NCBI GenBank assembly: GCA_026413225.1
Contig: CM048560.1
Location: 13,720,001 to 13,784,000 of the forward strand
Source: Otis tarda
Taxonomy: Eukaryota; Chordata; Aves; Otidiformes; Otididae
Direction: 5' to 3'
Length of the DNA: 64,000 nucleotides
Shown here: piece after piece, positions 1 to 11,438 of the stretch
Numbering within the stretch: position 1 is the stretch's first letter
How the letters are laid out: each line of letters opens with the position of its first letter
Position numbers and translations under genes: made by a program
The notes under the pieces: generated by a model
The model's input: the letters and a program-made list of their open reading frames with translations, nothing else
What the model was told of the DNA's origin: nothing
Databases searched by the model: none

Positions 1-3000
1 ACATATTTGTTGGGGCACTGCAGGTGCTGTGCAGCAGTTGCCCCAAAGTTTGCAACTTCCTTGGAGGTACCGGCTTGCTCAGAGACCAAGTACTAACCTG
101 GCTCTGCAGGAGGCGGCTCTCCATAGTCCCCAGTCTCTGGACTGGGACACTTCACACCTTGCTTGATATTCCCCCGGGCTCATCAAGTGAGGATTGCTGC
201 GTATAAGACTTCAAAGGTATATGAAATAATCTTCTCTCTCTTATTCTTCTCACAGCTCTCCTATGTTGGATATGCCTTTTACCAGCTCTGTTATAGCCCA
301 ACCAACTTACAAGCTCTGGAAAGTCTCTGCAAGCATTTACCTGCGACTTGCTAAAGTTAGAGCTACAATCCCTGCAAAGATTCATAGGGAGCATACTCAG
401 ACATCACCAGCTGGTTCCCCCACAGGGATACTGGACGTGTACTAACTAGCATGCTGCTACCACTAACAGCATTGCCCATCATGCATTATCCCTGTAGAAT
501 GATTGCTTGTGCTTGAACTCAGGGCAACCAAAAAACCCGCAGACATACCAGATCTGAACAAAGAAGCCATGAAGGAGACAAATTGAGACCTGTTGAGAAA
601 AAGATGAAAAAGTCGAAATGGGTTGTCTGTGAAAGGATGTCTGAGATGAGATGAAAAGGAGTGGGAAAATTAGTTCCTAGTCCAAGTGAAAGGAAAGAGG
701 AAAAAAACTGTGGGGCAGAGGTGGAATTGAGATTGGCTGTCAAAGAAACTGATCCATATGTGAAAAAGCATTGTATAGATTTCAATTAATCTTGTAGTTT
801 CACATTACGAATTGTGTAAACAGGTCTAAAGAGCCTTAAACTGAAGCACTTAGAGGTCAGTGCTTTTGCCAGCAAGCTCTTTGCTCCCTGTGAAATGGAA
901 TAATAGGCTCTCATCACATCTTGCTGATAAAATAAAATTAATAATTTAAAAAAGCACCACAGAAACAGTGGCAAATATAGAAAACTCAAGAAAATTAATA
1001 ATTCAGTACTTTTATCAGACAAAACTTCAATCGTGTGCATCAGATAAAGTGATGATCCACATCCCTTGAAGTGCGTGAAATGATTTTGCTGAAGTCCTTT
1101 ATCCATAGTTTTAATTGTGCTGTGCACTGAATTAAGTGGAGACTCTTTCAGAAGAGTGGCAGGTTGTCATTGTATCATAGCACCTATACAGACCCAGCTC
1201 AAACTGATATCAGGGAACCAAACTTAGTTCTTTCATTTCAGATAAGGAAGGAAGTTTTGTTTTTTTTTTTAAATCTCTTTAAGTCAAAGTCGATACACAT
1301 TTTAGTAGAAGGCTATTGTGCATGTACTTCAGCTGTTGATGTGTGAGAATAAGAGACACAAAAAGAAAGTAGGTTTCTGTGTAGTCAAGAGTGAAAAACC
1401 TTATTTTACTTAGTGGCTAATGCCATCAGGTGGCTACTTAGTGTAATTGACTAAAAGCCGTAAATGCGTTTTGCTTTTATCTCTAGGTAAACAAGTATAT
1501 TCGTTTAAATACGTTTCTAAGTGTAATTTCTATGTGTGACATTAAAAAAAAGTGAAAGTAGAAAGGGCTGATTAGTAGAGAGGAATAGAGGCCAAAGAGA
1601 AGCATACATAAAAAGGATAGTTCTAGAGGTCAGTGGAATACCTTTGTCTTGTTTCTAGGTTAACAGTAAGTCAGTTGGTAAAACAGGGAAGTATGAAACA
1701 GTGCCAGTACTCAAGGGAAAATAATAAATTAATTATAGAGAAAAATATGTCATCCTACATTGTGACTTTTTAATCATAATTTATTTCCTTTTAGATGGCC
1801 AGGATTGTTTCAATGACTCAACCTTCCCTTCTCTGGGGGAAAAAACGCATATGCAAATTGCTTTGGCAGGCAAAATTCTTTCTGTCTAAGATAATATTGT
1901 TGTTATTATTTCCCTAATACATATTTAGCTAAGATGATAACGCTGAAAAGCTTGAAAAATTATGAAGTCTAATCTTGTAAGTGTAGGATAGACAAGAAGG
2001 AGGTGAATAAATACAGGTGTCAGGACTGTTATGTTCGCATAGTCTTTCCTGCAGGTATTCGGCCAAATCTAAATGCATTTTTTCAAACACATATCAATAC
2101 TTCAAAATAGAAAACAGAAATTACAAAAACTTCTTAGATCCAAGTTATCCATCATCAAAACAATCTGATAGGGATGCAGCCTTTTTGCACATCACTTGAT
2201 TTGAACTCAAGAGATGTTTTACTGTGATAATCTTGCCAATAACATAAAGAAACCCTTTGCCCAGTGCATACATGCATGAAAGTTGAGCAAGGGTTGACCT
2301 TATAAAACACCGCAGTTTTGCTCTATAGTTACCTTAATACTTAAGAGGGAGATTGATTAGAAGGAACCACATAATAATACAGGTTCTCTTCAGCCCTAGC
2401 TTCAGTGGCTTATTGTTTTCCATGTTACTCTGGGCTTAAAAAATAGCATAGCTATCAGTATATGCCTTGGACTGCACAATATTTAATTTCCAAAATTATG
2501 TATATTTTACTTAATTGTTTCTTCAGGTCTTAAGCAACAGAAATTCCCCTTTATATGCTCAGCATGCAGTCTCCTTTATGAAATTGCTGTTGCTTTCAAA
2601 ATTATAAGCTTTCACTTACTTCATTGAGGTCCTGTAACGAACTATGCAAAAAAAGTCATCTGCCTCTTTTCATGTTAGATGTTATGTTGTTCATTTGCCA
2701 CTTGACATTGTCACCCCCTGACACAGTTCAATAGTGCAACACAGGATTTTATCTCTCTTCAGGCTTGCAGTAAGATTAAAAACCAGCGTCCGGCCTTCTC
2801 TGTCTCTAACTGATCATTTGGTTAAACAAGAAACTTCTGCTTTGCGATAAATGCAGAATCATTATGAACACACTAACAGAGCTGTAATTGCAGTACACTG
2901 TACAAAGAAACGTAATCCGCAGGCTTGTTGTAGTTCATATATCCTAATGCATTTTATTTCTTTGATCCAACTTGGATATTGACACTTAACAAATTAGCAT

Positions 3001-4430
3001 GCAGTACTCTTTCACAGAATTATTTTCATTAAGAAAACTGTCAGTTATTAATTTTTTTTAAGGAGACTAATATGTTTGAAAAGAGTCCTTCCAGACAGAT
3101 TGATGATTACCTATGCAGAAGGAGTATGGGTACTTGTACTCAGTAGTTAGAGAGTAATTGTATTTTCCTGGTTCTTTTGGGTTTTTCCTGGTTTTCTTGC
3201 TTTATAGCTCTTTGGCAGTAGTTAACACCTCCTGAAATAAGAGAAGCTGTAAAATGAGAAGCAAAACTGTGTTCCCTCCCTTACCAACTTTACCTTTCAC
3301 AGATAAATTAATTTTTTTCAACTCTGATTACAGTTTCCAACAGGATTGTAGCTTGTATTTTCATCCCTCTTTGTGGGTCTTAATGAGGATTTTACTTCCA
3401 TATATTCTTATACTTCTAACTTACTTAATGCGTCAGAAGTATAGACCCCATTCTGTCAATGAGCGAAGATCCTAAAATAAGATCTTTAAAATATTTGGAT
3501 ATTAATTCCACTATAATCTGTGTAAGTTTTGAACTTAAATATTGTCAAGAATATTGGTCACTGTCGTCACCAGAGTTTTCATACTGTAAATGTATTTATG
3601 TTAGTATTTGTCATACTAATAATGTATCTGCAAGGAAGACTGTTTTAATCAGCATGAATTAATTAGAAACATACAAGCAGATAATAAAGCATGTATGTAC
3701 TTGGGATTAGTTTAATCAGACTCTTTCATATTTTGAGGATGTTATGAATGGCTGTTGTAAATGGAATTCCCTGCCCCAGCTAGGCAGAAGTATCTATCCA
3801 TATCTAATTTTAAGCTGTTTATTATGAGTTGTTTCTTCACTTTCTGTGTACTTAGCGAGATCTCGGCTTCCCAGTGACTTCCATGAGCAAGGTAATACAA
3901 GTGTAACAGCCAAATGATTTGTCTGATTAGGCGAAGTAGTTCATTATTGTTTTTCACATTAAATATCTCTTACAGTATGCTATTACAGAGTATTGCTAAG
4001 GTTCATGCTGCTGTTACAGAAAGTGAGAAAACAGTAGAACCCTAACAGAGCATTTGCAAGTCTGCTATATTTTACTAGATAGTACTTTTTAAGAAAATAG
4101 GACAGAATTATTACTATTGAGATCACCAGAACTGCTCAGACCTACTAATAAGCAACTGAATTTCCAGAGCCCTCTAGTCACGGCGTTCGCTAACACAAAC
4201 ACAATATTTTTATTCTGTGTGAGGGAAAAATTCACATTGGATTTTTATTAAATAATGGTCTTTTTTTTTCTTTGTGCTGCTTTGATTTGTGAGCAATTGG
4301 AATAAATATGGGAATAAACCGAAGAAAAACAGAACTGGGAGAAGCCTGTGTGAATAACTGCAGTTCCCGCCAGCAACCCCCCCAGTTACAGCCAATGCTG
4401 TTTGCTTTCTCGATAAGCAAACGCTGATTT
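1..4430. other. Gene-free flank upstream of FRRS1
   Basis: This stretch is AT-rich and shows no exon I can recognise on either strand. Open frames are short and scattered and have no family resemblance. In other vertebrates the gene beyond the FRRS1 5' end is AGL, transcribed in the opposite direction. I looked for the AGL N-terminal coding exon on the minus strand and did not see it, so AGL, if present, starts outside the window. Confidence 0.6.
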
Positions 4431-4849
4431 TGCAAGCCTGGGTCTGTGAGCCCCTTTGGGGATACGGAGGACACCGCAGATGAGCTCTGCGAGGACGATC
4501 GCTCGGTAAAGCCCACGGGACGAGACTCCGGTTGCAAAACCGGGACAGACATCAGCACGTCTGGAAACCAAAGAAATTACGTGCCCTGGACGCGTTTCTC
4601 AGGACCCCCGTTCTTCGCGGGCGGCTCACATCGGGCCGCGGCGGCCCGAGCACACGGCGGGGCTGCAAGGAGCCGGGCGGCGCTGCTCGGGGCGCGGCCC
4701 TGCCCCGGGAGCCGCCTCTGGCCGTCCGCCCCGCCCCGAGGCCCTGCCCGGGCCGCCCCCGCGGGCGGAGAGGGGCCCGAGCAGCGGCCGGGCCGCTGTT
4801 TTCCCGCTGCCCTGCTCTGCGGAGCAGTACCGGAGCGGAGAGAGGAGCG

Positions 4850-4893
4850 AGGGCGGGGCCATCTTGGAGAAGCCGCTGTGGTTCAACGCGCCA
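4850..4893 (+). other. FRRS1: FRRS1 noncoding exon 1 (3' end defined by donor)
   Basis: A good splice donor (GTGAGTG) begins at 4894 at the downstream edge of the CpG island. The exon is presumed to be 5'UTR because the coding start lies in an exon beginning at 11243, directly after an acceptor. The left edge is a guess from the YY1-type element. Confidence 0.5.
4851..4867 (+). promoter_or_regulatory. FRRS1: GC box abutting a YY1-type element at the likely start site
   Basis: A GGGCGGGGCC box (4851-4860) overlaps the CCATCTTGG core (4859-4867). The second motif matches the YY1 consensus that often sits just downstream of the start site in TATA-less promoters. Its position, 27-35 bases before a splice donor, suggests initiation close to 4840-4860 and a very short first exon. 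The exact start is inferred. Confidence 0.5.
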
Positions 4894-5875
4894 GTGAGTG
4901 CACTGCACGCTTTTTGGAAACTATATACGCTTAACAGAACTTCTACAGCGGCTGTGAAGCGAATTAACTGGTGAAGCTTTTAAAGCACGTTGTAGCGCCT
5001 GCCTCTCATGCAAGCGTTTCTGAGTTGCTTTAGAGAAAACTCTTAAGGCTGCTTACCTTAATGTGTAAAGGTAAGCTATGGCTTATTTTATCGAGAAGCC
5101 GCGCCAGCCGTGTTCCTCTTGTACCTTGTTTGCTTCTTAATGCTACGTGAATATTACTTTCTTATTTTATTTCTTCATTAACTTGTGTAGGAGATGGCTG
5201 TATGGTAAGTGTTACAGTAAATGTGCTGATCCTGTGGTTGGATTTGCTTGTTGGGGTAACAAACGATGTGGTTTTTAGGTCAGCCTGCAACTTTAGGTTC
5301 TTGGTAGAGATAAAAGCTTGCAAGGTTGGGGCCTTAAAGATTATATGCAGAGCAGCTGCCTGACAGAAGGTTAAATAATCAAAGTAAATAACTGACCAGA
5401 GCAAAATCCTTGCCTCTTGTTCATTCTTGGTGGGATATATGGAAAAAAGACAAACTTGCTGTATTCTTTTTAAGATTGCTTATCTCTCTTCTAAAATAAA
5501 GTGCCTCTTCGATAGGGAGTAAATGCGTAACAGGCTTTAAGTCTGCTGTAAATTTGTACCAACTTGTGCTTTGAGGAAGAAGGTATCAGAAGTTGTGGTT
5601 TGTTTGAGGGTTGTTTTTAGTTTTTTTTCCCTTTAACTGCAGCAGTAGACAATTAAAACAATTAATTAATAGTACACTCTCTGAGGTCTGTGAAATACAC
5701 ATCTGACAAAGCATGGGAAGCTGTGGGGTCAGTGCTTCGTTACAACTTCACGCATTGCAGCTGGAGTGTAGAGTCTTACTGGCTCAGCTTGGGAAGCAGT
5801 GTAACGTGTGTGTGTGAAGTAAAGAACACTCTTACAAATGTTTTCTTTTGGTGCCTGTACTGTTTCTTCCTTCAG

Positions 5876-6027
5876 ACAAACTTCCTCTGATCCTGGGTAT
5901 GATAAAGGTTAATACTGTGAGATGCAAGAAGATGTTACTATGTAATACAGGTTGCCTTGCTATAAGTAGAAAGCCAATGGCAATTGTACTTGGACTTGGT
6001 CACTGTGGCAGAAGGACTGGCTGTAAG
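5876..6027 (+). other. FRRS1: Candidate alternative FRRS1 5' exon
   Basis: A pyrimidine-rich acceptor ends at 5875 and a consensus donor (AAG then GTAAGT) starts at 6028, defining a 152-nt exon. Its first ATG is at 5899, and from there the frame stays open for exactly 43 codons to the donor. Spliced to 11243, where the FRRS1 exon begins exactly at its ATG, it would add an in-frame N-terminal extension. It could equally be a plain 5'UTR exon with initiation at 11243, or a chance pair of splice sites. No transcript evidence is available. Confidence 0.4.
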
Positions 6028-6159
6028 GTAAGTACCTACACTTAAACTGTTACAAAAATTCATTTTGAAACACACAAGCCTTGAAGTTCTCTGAGTGTTT
6101 TCTGAGTAGACAGGCCAAGAGGCTGAGGTGTGTATGTTTTGTCATCTTGTGGACATGGG

Positions 6160-6173
6160 GGTGTGTGTGTGTG
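6160..6173. repeat. Short (GT)n microsatellite
   Basis: Seven GT units, followed by related GCATGTGT sequence. Confidence 0.75.
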
Positions 6174-6912
6174 CATGTGTTTGTATTTTAAAAGGAGTAA
6201 GTTATTCTGAACGTCAACACTACTTGTTTTCTGCCCTTGTTGAATCCAGCTATTGTGATATGAAAACATTTAAATGAGCAGGGGAAGTTAACCCATGCTC
6301 TTTTTCTGAACTTGGAGGGAAAGTGACTTTTGGATAGCAAGGCTGTCTGCTTTTGTTTTGTAAGAGTGTATTTCTAAAGAGAGATGGTACAAACACCTTT
6401 TGTTAATATAGCTTGTTCTCCTTTAAGTGGCTTTTTCCTTCTCTGCTTGGCCTCTTGTCTGGTGGTGCTCAGGAGAAAAGAAAAAGGCTATGATAGTTTT
6501 TGTACCTTTGAATTGTCAAAATCTTTGCCTTGCTCCTCCTCTCACCTCTTCTTCTCTGAAACTAGTTTCAGATTTTGTGCTCTGCCACTAATTAAGTTCT
6601 GTTAAAGAGCTGAAAGAAGATAATATCTGTGAAGAGATTCTGAGTTTATGTGTGAACATTGTGCTCCTGAGGAATTAGGCTACTGGGGCTTTCTTAGCTG
6701 TTGATACCTGCAGAGACTGTAGGACTTTTTTCAACACAGCAGGGAGTAACTTACTGATCTCCATTTATCTAAATCCAGTTACTGTAAGATCATGAGATAT
6801 AATCAGGAGAATAAATTTCCCTGTATACTAAATATTATTAAAAGATTCCAATTAAATTTTGGTATGGTTTGTTCAGGCTTTTGAAGAGTCTGTTCATAAA
6901 ATTATAGCACAC

Positions 6913-6960
6913 TTTTCTTTTTTTTTTTTTTTTTTTTCCCCCTCCTTCTTCTTCTTCTTC
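6913..6960. repeat. T tract and (CTT)n microsatellite
   Basis: About 20 consecutive T followed by a C run and CTT repeats, in FRRS1 intron 1. Confidence 0.8.
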
Positions 6961-9900
6961 TCTCTAATTAATTCTTTCCTCCTTCAGAGGAGGATGAGAC
7001 GACTCCTAAATGAATAGGATAATAAATTCTAAATGTTCAGACAAGTGTAGTTGTATTGCATTGAAACTTTACAGAAGCTGATAGCCATTATTATGAGCAA
7101 ACTCGTATTTCTCTTTGCAATCTGCCTTGCCAGGCAGAATCTCTTGAGCTTAAGCCACAGGTAATTTCTTTGACCTTTAACCATTAATGTTTGAATTTAT
7201 TACAGAGGTGTTCTTGTCTTGTCATGGTCTGTTATAAGTATGAAGAATGCCAGCTGCTTCATCTCCAGTCATGCTAACTGCAATGGTTGTTTCTAGTTCA
7301 CTTTTTCAGGAATATCTGTTGTAGGTTCTCAGTGAGCTTTTTTTGGCTTCCTCATATTTAAAATAGCTATTGTGCATCTCACTACTGTTGGAATAACTGA
7401 CCACGCATGGAGTACCTTTGAGACCCCTGTTCTGATTTTTCTACATGACTTTCCTCCAAATTTCCTGTAAGTTATATGCAGTGTAAGCTCCCAAAAAAAA
7501 GAGTACTCTAATAAAAAGCTCTATTTCTGTCTTGATTTCTGACGTGCCCAGCAAACATAAAAAATAACTTGGTAGTATGCCTTAAGAAATGCTTGACTGA
7601 AATTTCAGATTACTTTAGAAATCAGCTGTTAGTATTGAGTAATCTCTGTATGAAATTGAATTTTGCAGTTACAATCAAGTTTCATGTGAAACAAATATTA
7701 ATTAATATTAATTCCAATTACTCAGCTTCCTGGGAAAAGCTTAACTTATTTCTAAAGCATTTTGCCCAAGTTAGCTAAGGGTGATGAGAAGATGACTGTC
7801 ACTCTGTATTTTTTGCCTTTCTATTAATTAGAGGGCTGTATTATAAATAACTTAAAGTACACAATTCTCTCCCTCCCCCCACCCCCAGAGAGACATGATA
7901 CTTGAAACACCATTAGAATTACAGGTAACGATGATGTTTCTTTGAAAAAACTTGTTCTGAACCTTTCTTTCCTGCCAGGGAGTACGAATTATGTATTATA
8001 CTGAAGATTTAAGTAGGGAGGGAGGAAATAACAAATTTGCAGTCATGCTTCAAACTAATGAGTATTGAAGTTTTTTTTTTCCATTCTAAATAAAAGTATG
8101 AAACATAGTGGTTTGAATAACTGTCTTACACTGTAATGGTGTGGTATGCGCTATTATCTGTATCTGTAGAGAGAGAACTCCTGGATCTTAAGCTGTCTTT
8201 GGTCATATATAGCATATTGAGAAGTCTGTGTATAGTACAAGACTAAGTAAAAACAACGGTCAATGCTATGGGATTGTGTTCTGACTATGGAGCTAGTATG
8301 CTCTGTGGCACATCCTCGTAACCTTGACTGGAGCATTTACTGATGCGTTGCTACCACATGGTGTGCAGCTGGCATGGAGGCAGGATAGAGGACAGAGATT
8401 ATGTGTGCTCTTCGACCTTTGCTTAGCACAAGCATTTCAGTGTAATGCATTTATCTTGGAAAACAAGTCACTGGATAGTACAGAAATACTTAAACTCCCT
8501 GATGTTCTTCCAGGTGTTCAAACAATAGTAAATTAACAAAAGCACTGGAGAATTGTCAGTTGAAAAATGCTGCGGGAATTAGCTCTTATGTTTTTTAGCG
8601 TCATTATGCTTCAGTCCTGAAGTCAATTATTCCTATTCTTCTTTAGTACAGGGAACTTGACTGACTGCTAGTTTGTAGGCTGTCACTTCTTGATGTGTGT
8701 GTGTGCTAAAGATGGTAGGGACACTCAGTGAGATCCTAGCTGAATTAGGGACAGCAGATGAATGATTGTAAACTTCTGGTTTTGGCTATTCCAAACTACA
8801 ATTTAAATACAGAGTTCTACTGTGTCATAACAAGAGGTTTACTATGCTATTTGAGTTAAAGCCCAGAGTTCTTTAATCTGAAATTAAGAAACAATTTGTT
8901 AAAGCTTAACTTCTCTAGAATGTTGACCTATTGTACTGGTTTGTCTATAATAACACTTCAGGAGGCAGTTTCCTAAAAATACAAAATTAATCTGTAACCA
9001 ATAAAATGATTGGTGTTGTAAGAGTGCCTCCCATCTTCCTTTTACCTCTTTTTCTGTGTAAGTGGAGAACAGAGTGCCACAATGTATTTCCAGAGAAGGG
9101 AGGAAAGGGACTTCTCAAGGCAACTGAATAAGGGTTGTCTGAGGAAGGCTAAATTTTAATATGGAAATTACTAGTCTTTGTAGGATCTAGCCCTCATCAT
9201 TTAACATGTGTATAGAAGATTGCTCTTCTACATGTAACCCCGTTTAATTTTTTTTTTTTTTAAAGAATTTCTCTTCAGTACCACGCTTCTTTCAGATTTT
9301 GGCCTTTTCCATTCTTTTAATCTCTGCTTCTTCCTCTTTCTCTTCTGCCAGCTTTTGAGTCAGTGAAGTCTGCCAAAGAATATTTCTTGTTTCATTTTAA
9401 ATCCCTACCACATCCTCTGCAACTTAAACTAGAATACTAACCTGCTCTTTTTCTTGTCTCTGTGGTGTCAGCCTTATCTCTTCTGGCAGCAACTTGTTTT
9501 GAAGATTTCACTGGTACATATAAAAGCTGCTTTAATACCACTGTTGTACTGAACCTTAGTTTTTAGCTTCCTTAAGTTATGAATAAAATCATGTTAATGT
9601 AGATTTGTGACAGTTTGAGAAGTATTGGAACTGGAAAGAAAGGCTTACTTTCACTGGAAGTTAAAGATACTATCATAATGTTATATTGAATATGTGGGAA
9701 GAGGAGTTGAGTGTCGGGTTTTGTTTGTTGTTTTTTTTTTTTTATTGTTCCCCCTCCTTCCCCCCTGCCATCCTGAAATGTAACTGCTCAATCCCCTCTC
9801 CCCTCTGGTTTTCTCTAATTTACTTGTGTGAAGTTGCCAAGGAGCTTTTATGTTGAAGTGCAGGTGTAGCATTGCCCTGGATATTGTGGATTCTTAGTAC

Positions 9901-10210
9901 TGAATGTATGAGAACTTTGGAAGAGTTAATATTGATGACTCTCAGAGAGCGTGTAAGACTAATGATATGCCTTGTCTTCATTTGACTGCTTTTTAGGTAT
10001 ATCGGAGTTCAGTCTGAAATGGCTCTGTGCCTTTCTTATCTTCATGTCCATGTGTGCTGTCAGGGAACTTCGTAATGTGATGCTTCTTATCGCTTGCTGC
10101 AGAATGAGCATGGCTCTTCCAAAAGGCAGACCTACTTGCCTGGTATATGTTCCACTAGAGCTAATAACTCACTTCTTGTGCCTAAGGATTGAAAGGAGGT
10201 TTACCTCTGT

Positions 10211-10246
10211 TCTCCTGGCCCTTCGGACATTCTCCTGGCCCTTCGG
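10211..10246. repeat. Short direct duplication
   Basis: The 16-base word TCTCCTGGCCCTTCGG occurs at 10211-10226 and again at 10231-10246, separated by ACAT. It lies in FRRS1 intron 1. Confidence 0.8.
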
Positions 10247-11242
10247 TTTTTCTTGTTGGCGAAGGCATTCTCTAAACAATGATATAAATATAAACCCTGC
10301 ATGCTGCTGTGTAACAAAACAATTACTGCAGCTTTTTTTAAAACAGTATTGTGGCAGAGGAAAACATTATATGATGAATGCTGGGATTAGGGGTTCATAT
10401 AACTGTTGTAGGCTCTTCGGTCCTACTACCTCACATGTTTTTTGTGCATACTATTCCCTTAACAAGAGTGTGACAAGCAATGATATTGTTTGACTAACTG
10501 TCTGGAGGTCCAATATCCTAAAGGAAGAGTTCAAAGGAAAAGTCTTGTGCTTGTCTACAACAAACATGTATATTTCTTTATCTAAATCTTTATACCGAAT
10601 TCCCACTCTTTTGCATGTATAAAATCTATTTCTGACACTTGGCAACTTTAGTTTCCCTGCAGAAAGAACTTGTTATCTGGGTATTATTTGTCATATGTAA
10701 AGAAATAGACACGAGTTGTGGAAACAAAAGGCAGTCTGTAATGATGCACAGTTTGGAGCTATGATTAATAGAAGAGTAGGCTTGATGATAGCTGTGTAGT
10801 TCCTCAGTGCTGTGGACTGTTATACATCAATGAAGCGTGTTTTAAGATCCATCAGTCCTATGCAGATTTTTAAGGGATTGGATTTTTCTTTTTTCTTCTG
10901 AGAGAGAGAAATTGAGAGAGGTGTAAGCAAAAGACATTTAAAAAGCGATGTCTAAATGCACTGAGAGAAATAATCAACCCAGTGGATGGAGGGTTCCATT
11001 TATTATCTACTCCTGATGGCCTGAAACATGGTATCTGTGAACATTCATGCAAAGTCTGGCGTTTATCAGAAGCACACATTACTTTTAGCTTCTGCAGCTG
11101 GGAATGGTATCTTCTTATGCATGCTTTTGTTTTAAACATATTTTTAAATTTTAGTATTCAACTGACTCTTCTAAAGATGAGTGGTGATCTGTAAAGTAAA
11201 TGTTTATTGTATTTAATTGCTTGTAACTTTTACTTTATATAG

Positions 11243-11438
11243 ATGGAGCTGCCTGGCCTTGCTTTTGCTGTTTGGATGTTTATTTGCTTCTATGCAACTG
11301 TGGATGGCTATCCAAATGGAAAAGTAAGAGAAGCCTGCACTAGCATGATACCCTGTCATGGTAGCTCTCCACAACTGTCACCCGAGCACACCATTACCGT
11401 GAATGGGACTGAATTTAAACCAGGGGACAGCATAGAAG
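11243..11438 (+). CDS. FRRS1: FRRS1 coding exon 1: signal peptide and start of reeler
   Basis: It encodes residues 1-65 plus one base of the next codon. Residues about 5-20 form a hydrophobic secretion signal, followed by a short YPNG motif and the first reeler cysteines (C32, C38). A sequon lies at N54. The acceptor AG occupies 11241-11242, so the exon starts with the ATG itself. Donor GT at 11439. Confidence 0.93.

Larger units (their letters stand above)
4440..4893 (+). promoter_or_regulatory. FRRS1: CpG-island promoter of FRRS1
   Basis: This is the only strongly GC-rich, CpG-dense block in the window. It is densest from about 4600 to 4870, with many GCGG and CCGC words and several GC boxes (for example around 4727-4740). 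No TATA box is evident. It lies 6.3 kb upstream of the FRRS1 start codon on the same strand, with ordinary AT-rich sequence on either side. A TATA-less CpG island of this kind is the usual promoter of a broadly expressed vertebrate gene. Open frames that cross it are artefacts of high GC, which depletes stop codons. It could also fire in the antisense direction. Confidence 0.85.
4894..11242 (+). other. FRRS1: FRRS1 intron 1
   Basis: This 6.3 kb AT-rich interval lies between the island exon and the first coding exon. It contains one well-formed exon candidate (5876-6027), a GT run at 6160-6173, a T tract with a CTT run at about 6913-6960, and a small direct duplication at 10211-10246. A 522-nt open frame at 9972-10493 is not credited as a gene because its first codon is TTG and it resembles nothing I know. 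Confidence 0.6.

Noticed and set aside
786-1127. 113-codon hydrophobic minus-strand frame
   Set aside because: No family match, no splice or promoter context, and AT-rich sequence typical of hydrophobic chance frames.
1-4430. AGL coding exons expected by synteny on the minus strand
   Set aside because: No match to the AGL N-terminal region was seen, so the gene probably begins beyond the left edge.
4446-4934. Several overlapping open frames on both strands across the CpG island
   Set aside because: High GC removes stop codons; the translations are low-complexity Ala/Gly/Pro/Arg and mutually overlapping.
9972-10493. 173-codon open frame on the + strand in FRRS1 intron 1
   Set aside because: Its first codon is TTG, it resembles no family I know, and it has no convincing exon context. 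Length alone is not enough in 64 kb searched in six frames.
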